Positions 43,548 through 52,222 of a stretch of 64,000 nt of DNA are shown in pieces (the first letter of the stretch is position 1; each line of letters starts with the position of its first letter). The position numbers and the translations under genes were made by a program. Below the pieces are notes generated by a model. The model saw only the letters and a program-made list of their open reading frames with translations. It did no database searches and had not been told where the DNA came from. The stretch is from Caproicibacterium lactatifermentans (GTDB lineage: Bacteria; Bacillota; Clostridia; Oscillospirales; Acutalibacteraceae). Location: contig NZ_CP046051.1 of assembly GCF_013315815.1 (NCBI RefSeq), forward strand, positions 930,001 through 994,000, in the 5' to 3' direction.

Positions 43548-44222
43548 TTATTTTTCGTGCTTTAGCAATGCTACGGGCTTTTTCGCTTTGTCATGATGGC
43601 TGATTTCATAGCACAGTGTCAGCAGACTGTCGTTCAGGTGAACATTTTCCACCACAGCATCCGGATATTTCATGGAAATATCGTAGTGACTGAAATTCCA
43701 GTAATTGCGAATTCCCAGACCGTACAGAAAGCTGACGGTTTCCTCTATGGCAGAACGGGGAATACACAGTGCGGCCATTTCCGGCACATACTTCTTGTAG
43801 AAATCCTGGAACCAAACAAGGTCCATTACTTCTATGCCGTGAAGTACAGTGCCTATTTTCTGCGGGTCATTATCAAAGATACCAATCAACTGAAATCCGA
43901 GTTCTCCAAAGTCCATCTGGGCAGCAATGGCGTGCCCGATATTGCCGGCACCGAAAATCACTGTACGGTAGCGATGTTCTACCCCCAGAATGTGGCCTAT
44001 CTCTCCGGCGAGCTGGTGCACCATATAGCCATAGCCCTGCTGTCCAAAGCCACCGAAGCAGTTCAGGTCCTGACGAATCTGTGAGGCGGTCAAACCGAGC
44101 CGAGCGGATAGCTCTGTTGAAGAAATACGAGTTACGCCGTCCTGGTCCAACTGGTTCAAAAAGCGATAATACCGCGGGAGACGTCGGATAACAGACATAG
44201 AAATTTTAGAACGCTTTGGCAT
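43548..44222 (-). CDS. rex: redox-sensing repressor Rex
   Basis: A 224-residue NADH/NAD+-sensing repressor. The N-terminal winged helix (SSTELSARLGLTASQIRQDLN) includes the FGGFGQQGYGY segment, and the Rossmann domain has the GAGNIGHAI nucleotide loop with Asp in GIFDNDPQKIG. Rex represses fermentation and NADH-consuming genes when NAD+ is high. It lies upstream of icd in the map but is divided from it by a 60-base gap on the same strand. Its targets cannot be read from this window. Confidence 0.95.
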   Translation of the reverse strand: MPKRSKISMSVIRRLPRYYRFLNQLDQDGVTRISSTELSARLGLTASQIRQDLNCFGGFGQQGYGYMVHQLAGEIGHILGVEHRYRTVIFGAGNIGHAIAAQMDFGELGFQLIGIFDNDPQKIGTVLHGIEVMDLVWFQDFYKKYVPEMAALCIPRSAIEETVSFLYGLGIRNYWNFSHYDISMKYPDAVVENVHLNDSLLTLCYEISHHDKAKKPVALLKHEK

Positions 44223-44282
44223 ATTGCATACACCTTCTTTCCGCAGACGGCCGCAGTCGTCAAAAATAAAAGTTCTGTTTCA

Positions 44283-45497
44283 TTATGCCTGCAGCAATTC
44301 CTGCAGATGGACATTGATTTCCTGAAGGAATTCCTCTGTGCCAACCTTTTTCTTGTTGCGCAGGGTAGAAAGCCGATACATATCGCCGGTCATAATACCG
44401 TCTTCAATCGTCTGTATAGCGGCCTTTTCCAGTTTGCCGGCAAAACTCATCAGGTTCGGCAGACAGTCCAGCTCACCGCGCTTGCGCAGGGCACCTGTCC
44501 ATGCAAACAGGGTAGCAATGCTGTTGGTGCTGGTCGGTTCACCTTTCAAATATTTATAATAGTGACGCTGTACCGTGCCGTGTGCTGCTTCATACTCATA
44601 TTCACCGGTGGGGGAAACCAGCACGCTGGTCATCATGGCAAGGCTGCCAAAAGCAGTAGCGACCATGTCGCTCATTACGTCGCCGTCATAGTTTTTGCAG
44701 GCCCAGATGAAGCCGCCGTTACTGCGGATGACACGTGCCACAGCATCATCGATCAATGTATAGAAATAGGTGATGCCCGCTTTTTCAAATTTCTTCTGAT
44801 ATTCTTTCTCATAAATTTCCTGGAAAATGTCCTTGAAGCGATGGTCATAAATTTTAGAGATGGTATCTTTTGCAGCGAACCACAGGTCCTGATGTGTAGC
44901 AAGTGCATAGTTAAAGCACGCCTGCGCAAAGGAAGCAATAGACCCGTCCAAATTATGCAGTCCCTGTACGATACCGGCGCCGTCAAAGTCGTGAATGGTC
45001 CGGCGTGTTTCTTTGCCGTCTTTATCGGTTACAACCAGTTCTGCTTTGGCACCGGCCGGAACGGATAGCTCCACATTCTTGTATAGGTCACCATAGGCAT
45101 GACGTGCAATCGTGATGGGCCTTTTCCAGGTTGGAATAAATGGCGTTACACCTTTTACCAAAACCGGTGCGCGGAACACAGTGCCATCCAGAATTGCCCG
45201 AATGGTACCGTTTGGGCTTTTCCACATCTGGTGCAGATTGTATTCTTTCATACGGGCAGAGTTCGGGGTAATGGTGGCACACTTTACGCCGACACCGTAT
45301 TTTTTAGTAGCTTCTGCGGCGTCCACCGTTACCTTATCTTCTGTTTCGTCGCGATGCTTCAGGCCAAGGTCGTAATAATCAGTTTTTAGGTCAATATATG
45401 GTTCCAAAAGAATCTGTTTAATCAGTTTCCACAGGATGCGGGTCATTTCATCGCCGTCCATTTCGACCAGCGGCGTTTTCATCTGGATTTTTTCCAT
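44283..45497 (-). CDS. icd: NADP-dependent isocitrate dehydrogenase
   Basis: A 404-residue decarboxylating dehydrogenase of the eukaryote-like type ([61 protein letters not shown]). It converts isocitrate to 2-oxoglutarate and NADPH, the oxidative branch to glutamate. The start is ATG 45497 with GGGAGG upstream. It is the last gene of the aconitase-TraX-icd unit, separated from the TraX gene by about 48 bases. Confidence 0.96.
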   Translation of the reverse strand: MEKIQMKTPLVEMDGDEMTRILWKLIKQILLEPYIDLKTDYYDLGLKHRDETEDKVTVDAAEATKKYGVGVKCATITPNSARMKEYNLHQMWKSPNGTIRAILDGTVFRAPVLVKGVTPFIPTWKRPITIARHAYGDLYKNVELSVPAGAKAELVVTDKDGKETRRTIHDFDGAGIVQGLHNLDGSIASFAQACFNYALATHQDLWFAAKDTISKIYDHRFKDIFQEIYEKEYQKKFEKAGITYFYTLIDDAVARVIRSNGGFIWACKNYDGDVMSDMVATAFGSLAMMTSVLVSPTGEYEYEAAHGTVQRHYYKYLKGEPTSTNSIATLFAWTGALRKRGELDCLPNLMSFAGKLEKAAIQTIEDGIMTGDMYRLSTLRNKKKVGTEEFLQEINVHLQELLQA

Positions 45498-45545
45498 AAG
45501 TACCTCCCGGGCAGATGCTGTGTCTGTCTTTTCACTTCTTATCAT

Positions 45546-46289
45546 TTATACAAATACAAAGTACCGAAGGATACCCAGCAGGAAAAGATGTGCCGGGTAA
45601 AAAATGTAAAATCCCCATTTGCTGCATTTCGGGTGCCGCTCATCGCCGCGGGTTCCGTTGTAACGGGAAAGCGGGAACAGAGCCAGCAGTACGCAGAGCT
45701 GTAGAAAAAACCAGCGCGGTGAAACCGCCTGTGTGGCGTTATCACTGGCATAAAAGAGCGCCATCAATACAGCGGCTGCGGCAAAGCCGGCTGCCTGCCT
45801 GTAAAACTGCCCGCGTTCCAGCCAAAATACCAGTGTAAAGGCAACACAGAACAAAGGCCAGTCGCCCACTAGGGTAGCCAGCATACAGCCTGCGACAGCC
45901 AGCATTTTAGGGACAGGTCCCTTCAGCCGGTCAACGGCTGTAATGGCCAGCAGGGAAAAGAACAGTGACCAAATCATGCCGGGCTCCAGCGCCCATATGC
46001 CGGGGCCACGCTCAAAGAACACAAAGCACGGCCACGAGAGCAACGCAAAAATGCCCATTCGCAGCAGATAACGGCGAATGTCATGCGTATGAACATATCC
46101 TTCCGTCAGAAAAAAGCACATACACGGGGCCGTAATGCGGCCGAAAGCGTGCATGACAATTCCCACAGCAGAAAACGTTGGGACAAAGGCCCACGCAATA
46201 TGGTCAATGGCCATACAAAAAACAGCAAACCACTTGATGGTGCTGGCAGAAAGGCCGCCGCGCTGGGAATACGATTTCTGTACATTCAT
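45546..46289 (-). CDS. TraX-family membrane protein
   Basis: A 247-residue protein with about seven membrane helices. TIKWFAVFCMAIDHIAWAF at the N-terminus and FGRITAPCMCFFLTEGYVHT are typical of the TraX family (acetyltransferase-like, first known for pilin acetylation on the F plasmid). It overlaps the aconitase stop by 4 bases and lies upstream of icd, so it should be co-translated with central-carbon enzymes. There is no conjugation gene nearby. The role is unknown. Confidence 0.85.
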   Translation of the reverse strand: MNVQKSYSQRGGLSASTIKWFAVFCMAIDHIAWAFVPTFSAVGIVMHAFGRITAPCMCFFLTEGYVHTHDIRRYLLRMGIFALLSWPCFVFFERGPGIWALEPGMIWSLFFSLLAITAVDRLKGPVPKMLAVAGCMLATLVGDWPLFCVAFTLVFWLERGQFYRQAAGFAAAAVLMALFYASDNATQAVSPRWFFLQLCVLLALFPLSRYNGTRGDERHPKCSKWGFYIFYPAHLFLLGILRYFVFV

Positions 46290-48226
46290 ACAGAATGATG
46301 TTTTGCTTTCGTATAGTTAAGCAGGCCACCGGCCAGAATCATCTTCCTCTGGCGGTCCGTCAGAGGGGAGTCCGCGTGGAAAGCAAATCCTTTGGTTTCA
46401 TTCTTTACCGTTACGGGCAGGCCGCTTTCCAACTCGGCGCGGATATTCGGCAGAGAAAGCTCGTCCATCTGGTCTATCTGGTCGTAATCGTTCTGGTTCT
46501 GAAACACCAGCGGCACAATTCCGGCATTCACGAGGTTAGCACAGTGGATGCGGGCAAAGCTCTTGACCAGTACTGCCTTAATGCCGAGGTACAGGGGAAC
46601 CAAAGCGGCGTGTTCACGGGAGGAACCCTGGCCATAGTTATGTCCGCCGACGATAATGCCCTTTTTATACTTGCGGGCACGCTCCGGAAAATCTGGGTCA
46701 CATACCGTAAAGCAGAAATCAGACAGACGCGGAATATTGCTGCGATAAGGAAGAATTTTTGCACCGGCCGGCATAATATGGTCAGTTGTAATATTGTCGC
46801 CGACTTTCAGCAGTGCCTTGGCCTCTATAGAAGGTGCCAGCGCTGTGGTAGACGGAAACGGCTTGATGTTTGGTCCACGCAGAACTTCCACATTTTTTGC
46901 TTCTTCCGGAGAAGCAGGGGCAATAACCATATTGTCGTTAATGAGGAATGTCTTTGGCAGTGCAATGGCATTTTCCGCACCGAGTGTCCGCGGGTCCGTC
47001 ATCACGCCGGCCAGAGCACTGGCTGCCGCGGTTTCCGGGCTGACCAGATAAATCTGGCCGTCTTTCGTACCGCTGCGGCCTTCAAAATTGCGGTTGAATG
47101 TACGCAGGGAAATTCCAGCACTGTTGGGGGACTGCCCCATGCCAATGCACGGTCCGCAGGCACACTCCAGTACGCGTGCGCCCGCGCCGATGATGTCGCC
47201 CAGCGCGCCGTTCTTTGCCAGCATATTGTAGACCTGCTTGCTGCCGGGAGCAATCGCAAGACTCACGTTGTTCGCAACGGTTTTTCCTTTTAATATAGAA
47301 GCAACACGCATCATATCCAGATAGGAAGAATTGGTGCAGGAGCCGATGCAGACCTGGTCAATTTTCATGCCGGCCAGTTCGCGCACAGTGCGCACGTTGT
47401 CCGGACTGTGTGGGCAGGCTGCCATTGGTTCCAGGGAGGAGAGGTCAATCGTAATCTCCTCATCATACACAGCGTCCGGATCCGAGGCAAGTGGCTTCCA
47501 GTCCGCATCACGGCCTTGTGCCGCCAAAAATTCACGTGTCACTTCATCGCTGGGGAAGATGCTGGTGGTAGCACCCAGTTCTGCACCCATATTTGTAATG
47601 GTTGCACGTTCCGGAACGGTTAGGGTGGAAACGCCCTCACCGGCATATTCTACAATTTTGCCAACGCCGCCTTTTACGGTCAGGACCTGCAGCACTTTCA
47701 GAATAATATCCTTGGCGCTGACCCATGCGGGCAGTTTTCCGGTCAGATTGACGCGCAGCATTTTTGGCATATTGATATGATAGGCACCGCCACCCATGGC
47801 GACCGCTACGTCCAATCCGCCGGCACCAATGGCCAGCATGCCAATGCCGCCGCCGGTGGGGGTGTGGCTGTCCGAGCCAATCAGTGTTTTTCCGGGGACA
47901 CCAAAGCGTTCCAAGTGTACCTGGTGACAAATACCGTTGCCCGGGCGTGAAAACCAGATGCCGTGTTTTTGGGCGGTTGTCTGAATAAAGCGATGGTCAT
48001 CCGCGTTTTCAAAACCGGTTTGCAGGGTATTGTGGTCAATATAGGCAACACTTTTTTCGGTTTTGACGCGGTCAATCCCCATTGCCTCAAATTCCAGATA
48101 TGCCATGGTTCCGGTTGCGTCCTGTGTCAGTGTCTGGTCAATATGTAGCCCGATGTCGCTGCTGACAGTCATGTTGCCGGACACCAGATGACTTTTAATG
48201 ATTTTTTGTGCAATGGTCAGACCCAT
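46286..48226 (-). CDS. acnA: aconitate hydratase
   Basis: A 646-residue [4Fe-4S] aconitase. The three cluster Cys are in CIGSCTNSS and CACGPCIGMGQ, and the substrate motifs SDSHTPTGGGIGM, NRNFEGRSGT and GGHNYGQGSSREHA are intact. It interconverts citrate and isocitrate, supplying icd at the end of the unit. The length fits the shorter mitochondrial/bacterial class. Its ATG 48226 follows AAAGGGGGATTTT. Citrate synthase is not in the window. Confidence 0.96.
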   Translation of the reverse strand: MGLTIAQKIIKSHLVSGNMTVSSDIGLHIDQTLTQDATGTMAYLEFEAMGIDRVKTEKSVAYIDHNTLQTGFENADDHRFIQTTAQKHGIWFSRPGNGICHQVHLERFGVPGKTLIGSDSHTPTGGGIGMLAIGAGGLDVAVAMGGGAYHINMPKMLRVNLTGKLPAWVSAKDIILKVLQVLTVKGGVGKIVEYAGEGVSTLTVPERATITNMGAELGATTSIFPSDEVTREFLAAQGRDADWKPLASDPDAVYDEEITIDLSSLEPMAACPHSPDNVRTVRELAGMKIDQVCIGSCTNSSYLDMMRVASILKGKTVANNVSLAIAPGSKQVYNMLAKNGALGDIIGAGARVLECACGPCIGMGQSPNSAGISLRTFNRNFEGRSGTKDGQIYLVSPETAAASALAGVMTDPRTLGAENAIALPKTFLINDNMVIAPASPEEAKNVEVLRGPNIKPFPSTTALAPSIEAKALLKVGDNITTDHIMPAGAKILPYRSNIPRLSDFCFTVCDPDFPERARKYKKGIIVGGHNYGQGSSREHAALVPLYLGIKAVLVKSFARIHCANLVNAGIVPLVFQNQNDYDQIDQMDELSLPNIRAELESGLPVTVKNETKGFAFHADSPLTDRQRKMILAGGLLNYTKAKHHSV

Positions 48227-48556
48227 GTGTAAAAATCCCCCTTTGCTGCTGCACCCTTTTCTGGCTGCCTATTTTTTCTATTCTATAACCCTTAACCCTT
48301 TATAATATATATGGATAGATAGAATAGATGAAAATGTACAGGCAGCATGGCCGCAAAAAGTGCAGCAGGACAAATCTTTAGTTTTGTCATGTGCGTTATA
48401 CCGGATGAAAGCAACAAATACTGCTTTCTATTATCCACAAAAAGCGTCTGCTTGTCAATCCATTCACAAAGAATAGAACCATCAAATGGAATTTTTATGC
48501 AGATATTGCGAAAAATACATATATGTACGCGTTGATAGAAAAAGCGGAAGTAGGGC

Positions 48557-48584
48557 TTGACAAACTGCGCCGTTGTGTTATAAT
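48557..48584 (+). promoter_or_regulatory. promoter of infC-rpmI-rplT
   Basis: TTGACA (48557-48562) and TATAAT (48579-48584) at 16 bases. Confidence 0.75.
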
Positions 48585-48591
48585 AATACAG

Positions 48592-48753
48592 TCAAAACAA
48601 AGCGGGGTAGTTATGCCCACACCTAAGCGGTGCCGTCCGTCTTGGGTCAATATTATGATCCTAACCTTTTGGGGATTGTTGTGTTGCGCGCGGGCGGAAA
48701 TTTCTGCTTGCGCGTTGTTTATTCTGACAAACTTTTTGTGGAGGTGCTTAACA
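48592..48753 (+). ncRNA. candidate L20 leader (autoregulatory 5' UTR)
   Basis: About 160 transcribed bases precede infC. They include paired stretches around CCCACACC...GGTG and a GC-rich hairpin (GCGCGCGGGCGG...TGCTTGCGCG) followed by TTGTTTATT, which looks like a terminator. In Bacillus the same operon is controlled by L20 binding such a leader. Assignment is by position and shape, not by a covariance match. Confidence 0.5.
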
Positions 48754-49338
48754 ATTAGCAACAGGGAACTGCAGATCAATGATGATATCCGTGACCGGGA
48801 GGTCCGTGTAGTAGACGCGGAGGGCCATCAGCTGGGTATTATGCCGGCCGCACAGGCGCGGCAGCTGGCCTACTCCAAAGATCTGGATCTGGTCAAAATT
48901 GCCCCACAGGCAAAACCACCTGTCTGCAAGGTAATTGACTACGGAAAATACCGCTTTGAACAGGCAAAGCGGGAAAAAGAATCACGTAAAAATCAGCATA
49001 TTGTCGAAATTAAAGAGGTACGCCTGTCTTTAAATATCGACACCCATGACTTTGAAACCAAGCTGAATCATGCTATCCGTTTCTTAAAAGAGGGTAACAA
49101 AGTAAAGGCTTCCATTCGCTTCCGTGGCCGTGAAATGGGCCATCCGGAGCAGGGCTATACCATTATGAAAAAATTCGCCGAAGCGCTGAACGAATACGCT
49201 GTTGTTGAAAAGCCCGCAAAGTTAGAAGGCCGTAATATGCTGATGTTCCTTGCTGTTCGGCCGGTTGCCCGTCCTGGTGCTAAGCCTGCTGAAAATGCCG
49301 CGAAAAAGTTTGCTGGTAAGGCAAAAAAAGCTGAGTAA
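48754..49338 (+). CDS. infC: translation initiation factor IF-3
   Basis: A 194-residue IF-3. The N-domain begins ISNRELQINDDIRDREVRVV, the linker is GKYRFEQAKREKESRKNQ, and the C-domain is VRLSLNIDTHDFETKLNHA. The start is ATT at 48754, with GGAGGTG 8 bases upstream. ATT is the classical infC start that lets IF-3 limit its own synthesis. A long in-frame extension back to 48523 overlaps the promoter and cannot be translated. The C-terminal tail is Ala/Lys rich. Confidence 0.95.
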   Translation: MSNRELQINDDIRDREVRVVDAEGHQLGIMPAAQARQLAYSKDLDLVKIAPQAKPPVCKVIDYGKYRFEQAKREKESRKNQHIVEIKEVRLSLNIDTHDFETKLNHAIRFLKEGNKVKASIRFRGREMGHPEQGYTIMKKFAEALNEYAVVEKPAKLEGRNMLMFLAVRPVARPGAKPAENAAKKFAGKAKKAE

Positions 49339-49376
49339 AAGGGAATTACCCTGGAAAATTAAGGAGGATCCTTATT

Positions 49377-49580
49377 ATGCCTAAGATCAAAACGCATTCC
49401 GGCGCAAAGAAGCGCTTCAAACTCTCTAAAAACGGAAAAGTCATCCGTGCCCACGCAAACATGGGCCACTTTCTGAACGGTCATGACAAGGGTGCAAAGT
49501 ATAAGCGCAGCATGCGCGGCACCTGCGTAGCTGACAAGACCAACACAGCACACGTGAAGCGCCTGATTCCTTACAAATAA
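49377..49580 (+). CDS. rpmI: 50S ribosomal protein bL35
   Basis: A 67-residue bL35 (MPKIKTHSGAKKRFKLSKNGKV, typical length), behind AAGGAGGATCC. Middle gene of infC-rpmI-rplT. Confidence 0.97.
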   Translation: MPKIKTHSGAKKRFKLSKNGKVIRAHANMGHFLNGHDKGAKYKRSMRGTCVADKTNTAHVKRLIPYK

Positions 49581-49636
49581 GCTTCCGTTCTGCTTTGGTA
49601 AACTGATGATTTCCACGTATTTGGAGGTATAATAAA

Positions 49637-49990
49637 ATGGCAAGAGTTAAAGGCGCACTCGCTACGCGTAAAAGAAGAAAGAAAGTTCTGAAACTGGCTA
49701 AAGGCTACTGGGGCAGCAAGAGCCGTCACTTTAAGATGGCTAAAGAAGCCCTCATGAAGTCCGGCAACTATGCTTTTGCTGGTCGTAAAGCCCGTAAGCG
49801 TGACTTCCGCCGTCTGTGGATTACTCGTATATCCGCAGCCTGCCGTGCTGACGGCATGACCTATTCCACTTTCATGAATGGCCTGAAAAAAGCCGGTGTT
49901 ACCCTGAACCGCAAGATGCTTTCTGAAATTGCTATCAGCGACGAAGCAGCATTTAAGGGACTTGTTGCACAGGCAAAGGCAGCACTGTAA
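49637..49990 (+). CDS. rplT: 50S ribosomal protein bL20
   Basis: A 117-residue bL20 with the basic N-terminus [20 protein letters not shown]. It is an assembly protein of the large subunit and the probable repressor of this operon through the leader. TTGGAGGTATAATAAA precedes the ATG. A terminator follows. Confidence 0.97.
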   Translation: MARVKGALATRKRRKKVLKLAKGYWGSKSRHFKMAKEALMKSGNYAFAGRKARKRDFRRLWITRISAACRADGMTYSTFMNGLKKAGVTLNRKMLSEIAISDEAAFKGLVAQAKAAL

Positions 49991-50002
49991 AGAAATCTTT
50001 TT

Positions 50003-50036
50003 TGCGTCCGGGGAAAAACCGGACGCATATTTTTTA
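50003..50036 (+). terminator. terminator after rplT
   Basis: TGCGTCCGG/CCGGACGCA with a 7-base loop followed by TATTTTTTAC. Confidence 0.85.
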
Positions 50037-50066
50037 CCCGTTTGTATGGCATAAGGAGGGAAAAAT

Positions 50067-50888
50067 ATGGAACATATTACCAGCCGCCGCAACGAAACGG
50101 TTCGTGCCGTGGCAGCCCTGCGCAGTGCGTCAGCACGCCGGAAACAACAGGCTTTTTTGTGTGAGGGGGCCCGTCTGTGCGCGGATGCTGCCGAAAGCGG
50201 CATTTCTATCCGCTCCTTTTTTTACACACAGAAAGCACTGCAGAAATATCCACAGTACCTAGATACCATCCGACAGCATACGGCAGGAAAGGAATATCTT
50301 CTGGAACCGTCCGTTGCACAGCTGTTAGCTGATACTCGAAACAGCCAGGAGATTTTCTGTGTTTGTGCGTTCCCAAATACAGCCGATACCACACCGGAAA
50401 GTTTTCTGCATCGCCCAGCTGCAGGGGCTTGTTTAGCATTGGAACAGCTGCAGGACCCTGCCAATCTGGGTACCGTGCTGCGTACAGCAGAGGCCCTCGG
50501 TATTAACTGTGTTTTGCTGTGTGGACAATGCTGTGATCCCTTTTCTCCGAAAGCTCTGCGCGGCGGCATGGGTGCAGCGTTTCGCTTGCCGCTGGTGCAT
50601 TTTTCTTCCTTTGCGGCTGCAGCCCCGCTGTTTCATCAGGCCGGCTGGCAGACAATGGCAGCAGTGCCGGATACCAATGCAGAAAAAGTGACTAAAGTGG
50701 ATTTTTCCGTACCGGTCATTATGGCTGTCGGCAACGAAGGAAATGGCCTTTTGCCGGAAACAGTGGCTGCCTGCAGCCGCCGAGTGACCATTCCCATGCT
50801 TGGCAGAGCGGAGTCACTGAACGCTTCCGCCAGTGCGTCCATTTTAATGTGGGAAATGATGCGTGGCAGGGGGCGGAACAATGGATGA
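50067..50888 (+). CDS. TrmH/SpoU-family RNA 2'-O-methyltransferase
   Basis: A 273-residue SPOUT methylase with an N-terminal substrate domain and the three knot motifs: DPANLGTVLRTAEALG, VGNEGNGL and IPMLGRAESLNASASASI. It transfers a methyl from SAM to a ribose in tRNA or rRNA. It lies next to rplT with a 76-base gap, as in many Firmicutes, and overlaps dprA by 8 bases. The exact target nucleotide cannot be told. Confidence 0.92.
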   Translation: MEHITSRRNETVRAVAALRSASARRKQQAFLCEGARLCADAAESGISIRSFFYTQKALQKYPQYLDTIRQHTAGKEYLLEPSVAQLLADTRNSQEIFCVCAFPNTADTTPESFLHRPAAGACLALEQLQDPANLGTVLRTAEALGINCVLLCGQCCDPFSPKALRGGMGAAFRLPLVHFSSFAAAAPLFHQAGWQTMAAVPDTNAEKVTKVDFSVPVIMAVGNEGNGLLPETVAACSRRVTIPMLGRAESLNASASASILMWEMMRGRGRNNG

Positions 50889-52020
50889 GCGTGCGTGGTG
50901 GATTTGGCTGCAGCATGGACTTGGTCCCGGTGCTTCCAAACACCGCCGTATTTTTGAAACGTATGCTTCTATTGAAGATTTTTATCGTGCTGGTACTGAA
51001 GGCTGGCGGCTGGATGGTTATTTTACGAAACGGGAAATTCTGCGTCTGCAGAGCTTTTCGCTGGAGCAGGCACAGGCACAGCTGGAGTATGCAGAGAAGC
51101 TGGGACAGCGTGTGCTGACACCAGATATGGGTGCTTATCCGCAGTGCCTGCGGGAAATACACAATTATCCCTGCGTGCTGTATGTGAAGGGAACGCTGCC
51201 GCCGGTTGACTTCATGCTGTCTATTGCTATGGTGGGTACCCGCAAGGCTACCCACAGTGGGTGCAGCATTGCGCACACCATGTCTTATGAGCTTGCGAAA
51301 GCCGGTGTAATTGTCGTCAGCGGCGGTGCATTGGGGATTGATACACAGGCACACCGCGGCGCGGTTGAAGCCGGCGGCCGCAGTATTTGTGTGCTGGGCT
51401 GCGGCATTGATACGGACTATCTGTTAACGAATGCTTCCCTGCGGGAAGCGGTTGCGGTGGATGGTGCGCTGGTGTCCGAATATCCGCCCGGTACACAGCC
51501 GATGGCTTCCAATTTTCCTATTCGTAACCGGATTATTTCCGGTTTGTGTGCTGCCACGGTTGTCATAGAAGCTCCTATTAAAAGCGGTGCGATGATTACT
51601 GCCGATTGTGCAGGTGACCAGGGACGAGACGTCTTTGCGGTTCCGGGCAGCGTACAGAATCCAAAGGCAAGAGGAACCAATGCCCTTTTGCAGCAGGGCT
51701 GTGCACCGGCAACCTGTGCGCTGGATGTCCTGCGTTGTTATGAGGGAAAATATCGAATTCGCATCCCGCAGGACCCAGGTGTTAATGTTTTTCCGGAGCC
51801 TATTCCAGAACCGAAACAGCTGCCCAAAAGAGAACCGCCGCCGAAACTTTCGCAGGAAGCACGAACATTATACCAGGTCCTTTCGGCACAGCCAAAGCCC
51901 ATCGATGAACTTTGTGCCTGTACTGGTATGCAGCCGGGAAAACTTCTGTCTGCTGCAACGGAGTTGGAGCTTGCTGGTCTTGCACAGGCCAGCGCGGGCC
52001 AGCGGTATGCTGCCATGTAG
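50881..52020 (+). CDS. dprA: DNA processing protein DprA
   Basis: A 379-residue DprA: an N-terminal SAM-like part, the Rossmann core with MVGTRKATHSGCSIAH and VSGGALGIDTQAHRGA, EYPPGTQPMASNFPIRNRIISGL, and a C-terminal winged helix (DELCACTGMQPGKLLSAATEL). It loads RecA on single-stranded DNA during transformation. The ATG at 50881 overlaps the methylase stop; GTG at 50863 is possible. No other competence gene is near. Confidence 0.94.
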   Translation: MDERAWWIWLQHGLGPGASKHRRIFETYASIEDFYRAGTEGWRLDGYFTKREILRLQSFSLEQAQAQLEYAEKLGQRVLTPDMGAYPQCLREIHNYPCVLYVKGTLPPVDFMLSIAMVGTRKATHSGCSIAHTMSYELAKAGVIVVSGGALGIDTQAHRGAVEAGGRSICVLGCGIDTDYLLTNASLREAVAVDGALVSEYPPGTQPMASNFPIRNRIISGLCAATVVIEAPIKSGAMITADCAGDQGRDVFAVPGSVQNPKARGTNALLQQGCAPATCALDVLRCYEGKYRIRIPQDPGVNVFPEPIPEPKQLPKREPPPKLSQEARTLYQVLSAQPKPIDELCACTGMQPGKLLSAATELELAGLAQASAGQRYAAM

Positions 52021-52222
52021 AAAATCCTATAATGGAATAAATACTATGATAAATCTATATTTTTACAGAAAATTGTCCCCTTCCTGCCGAATAAAACATT
52101 GCATTTTTACAGCACTTTGGGTACAATGAATTGTTGTACCGGAGGCAGCAGGGAAAAATACGGACATTTTGCTTTGTGTTATGCCATTCGGTCTGTCAAA
52201 TACCGTGAAATGAGGTGTTCCT

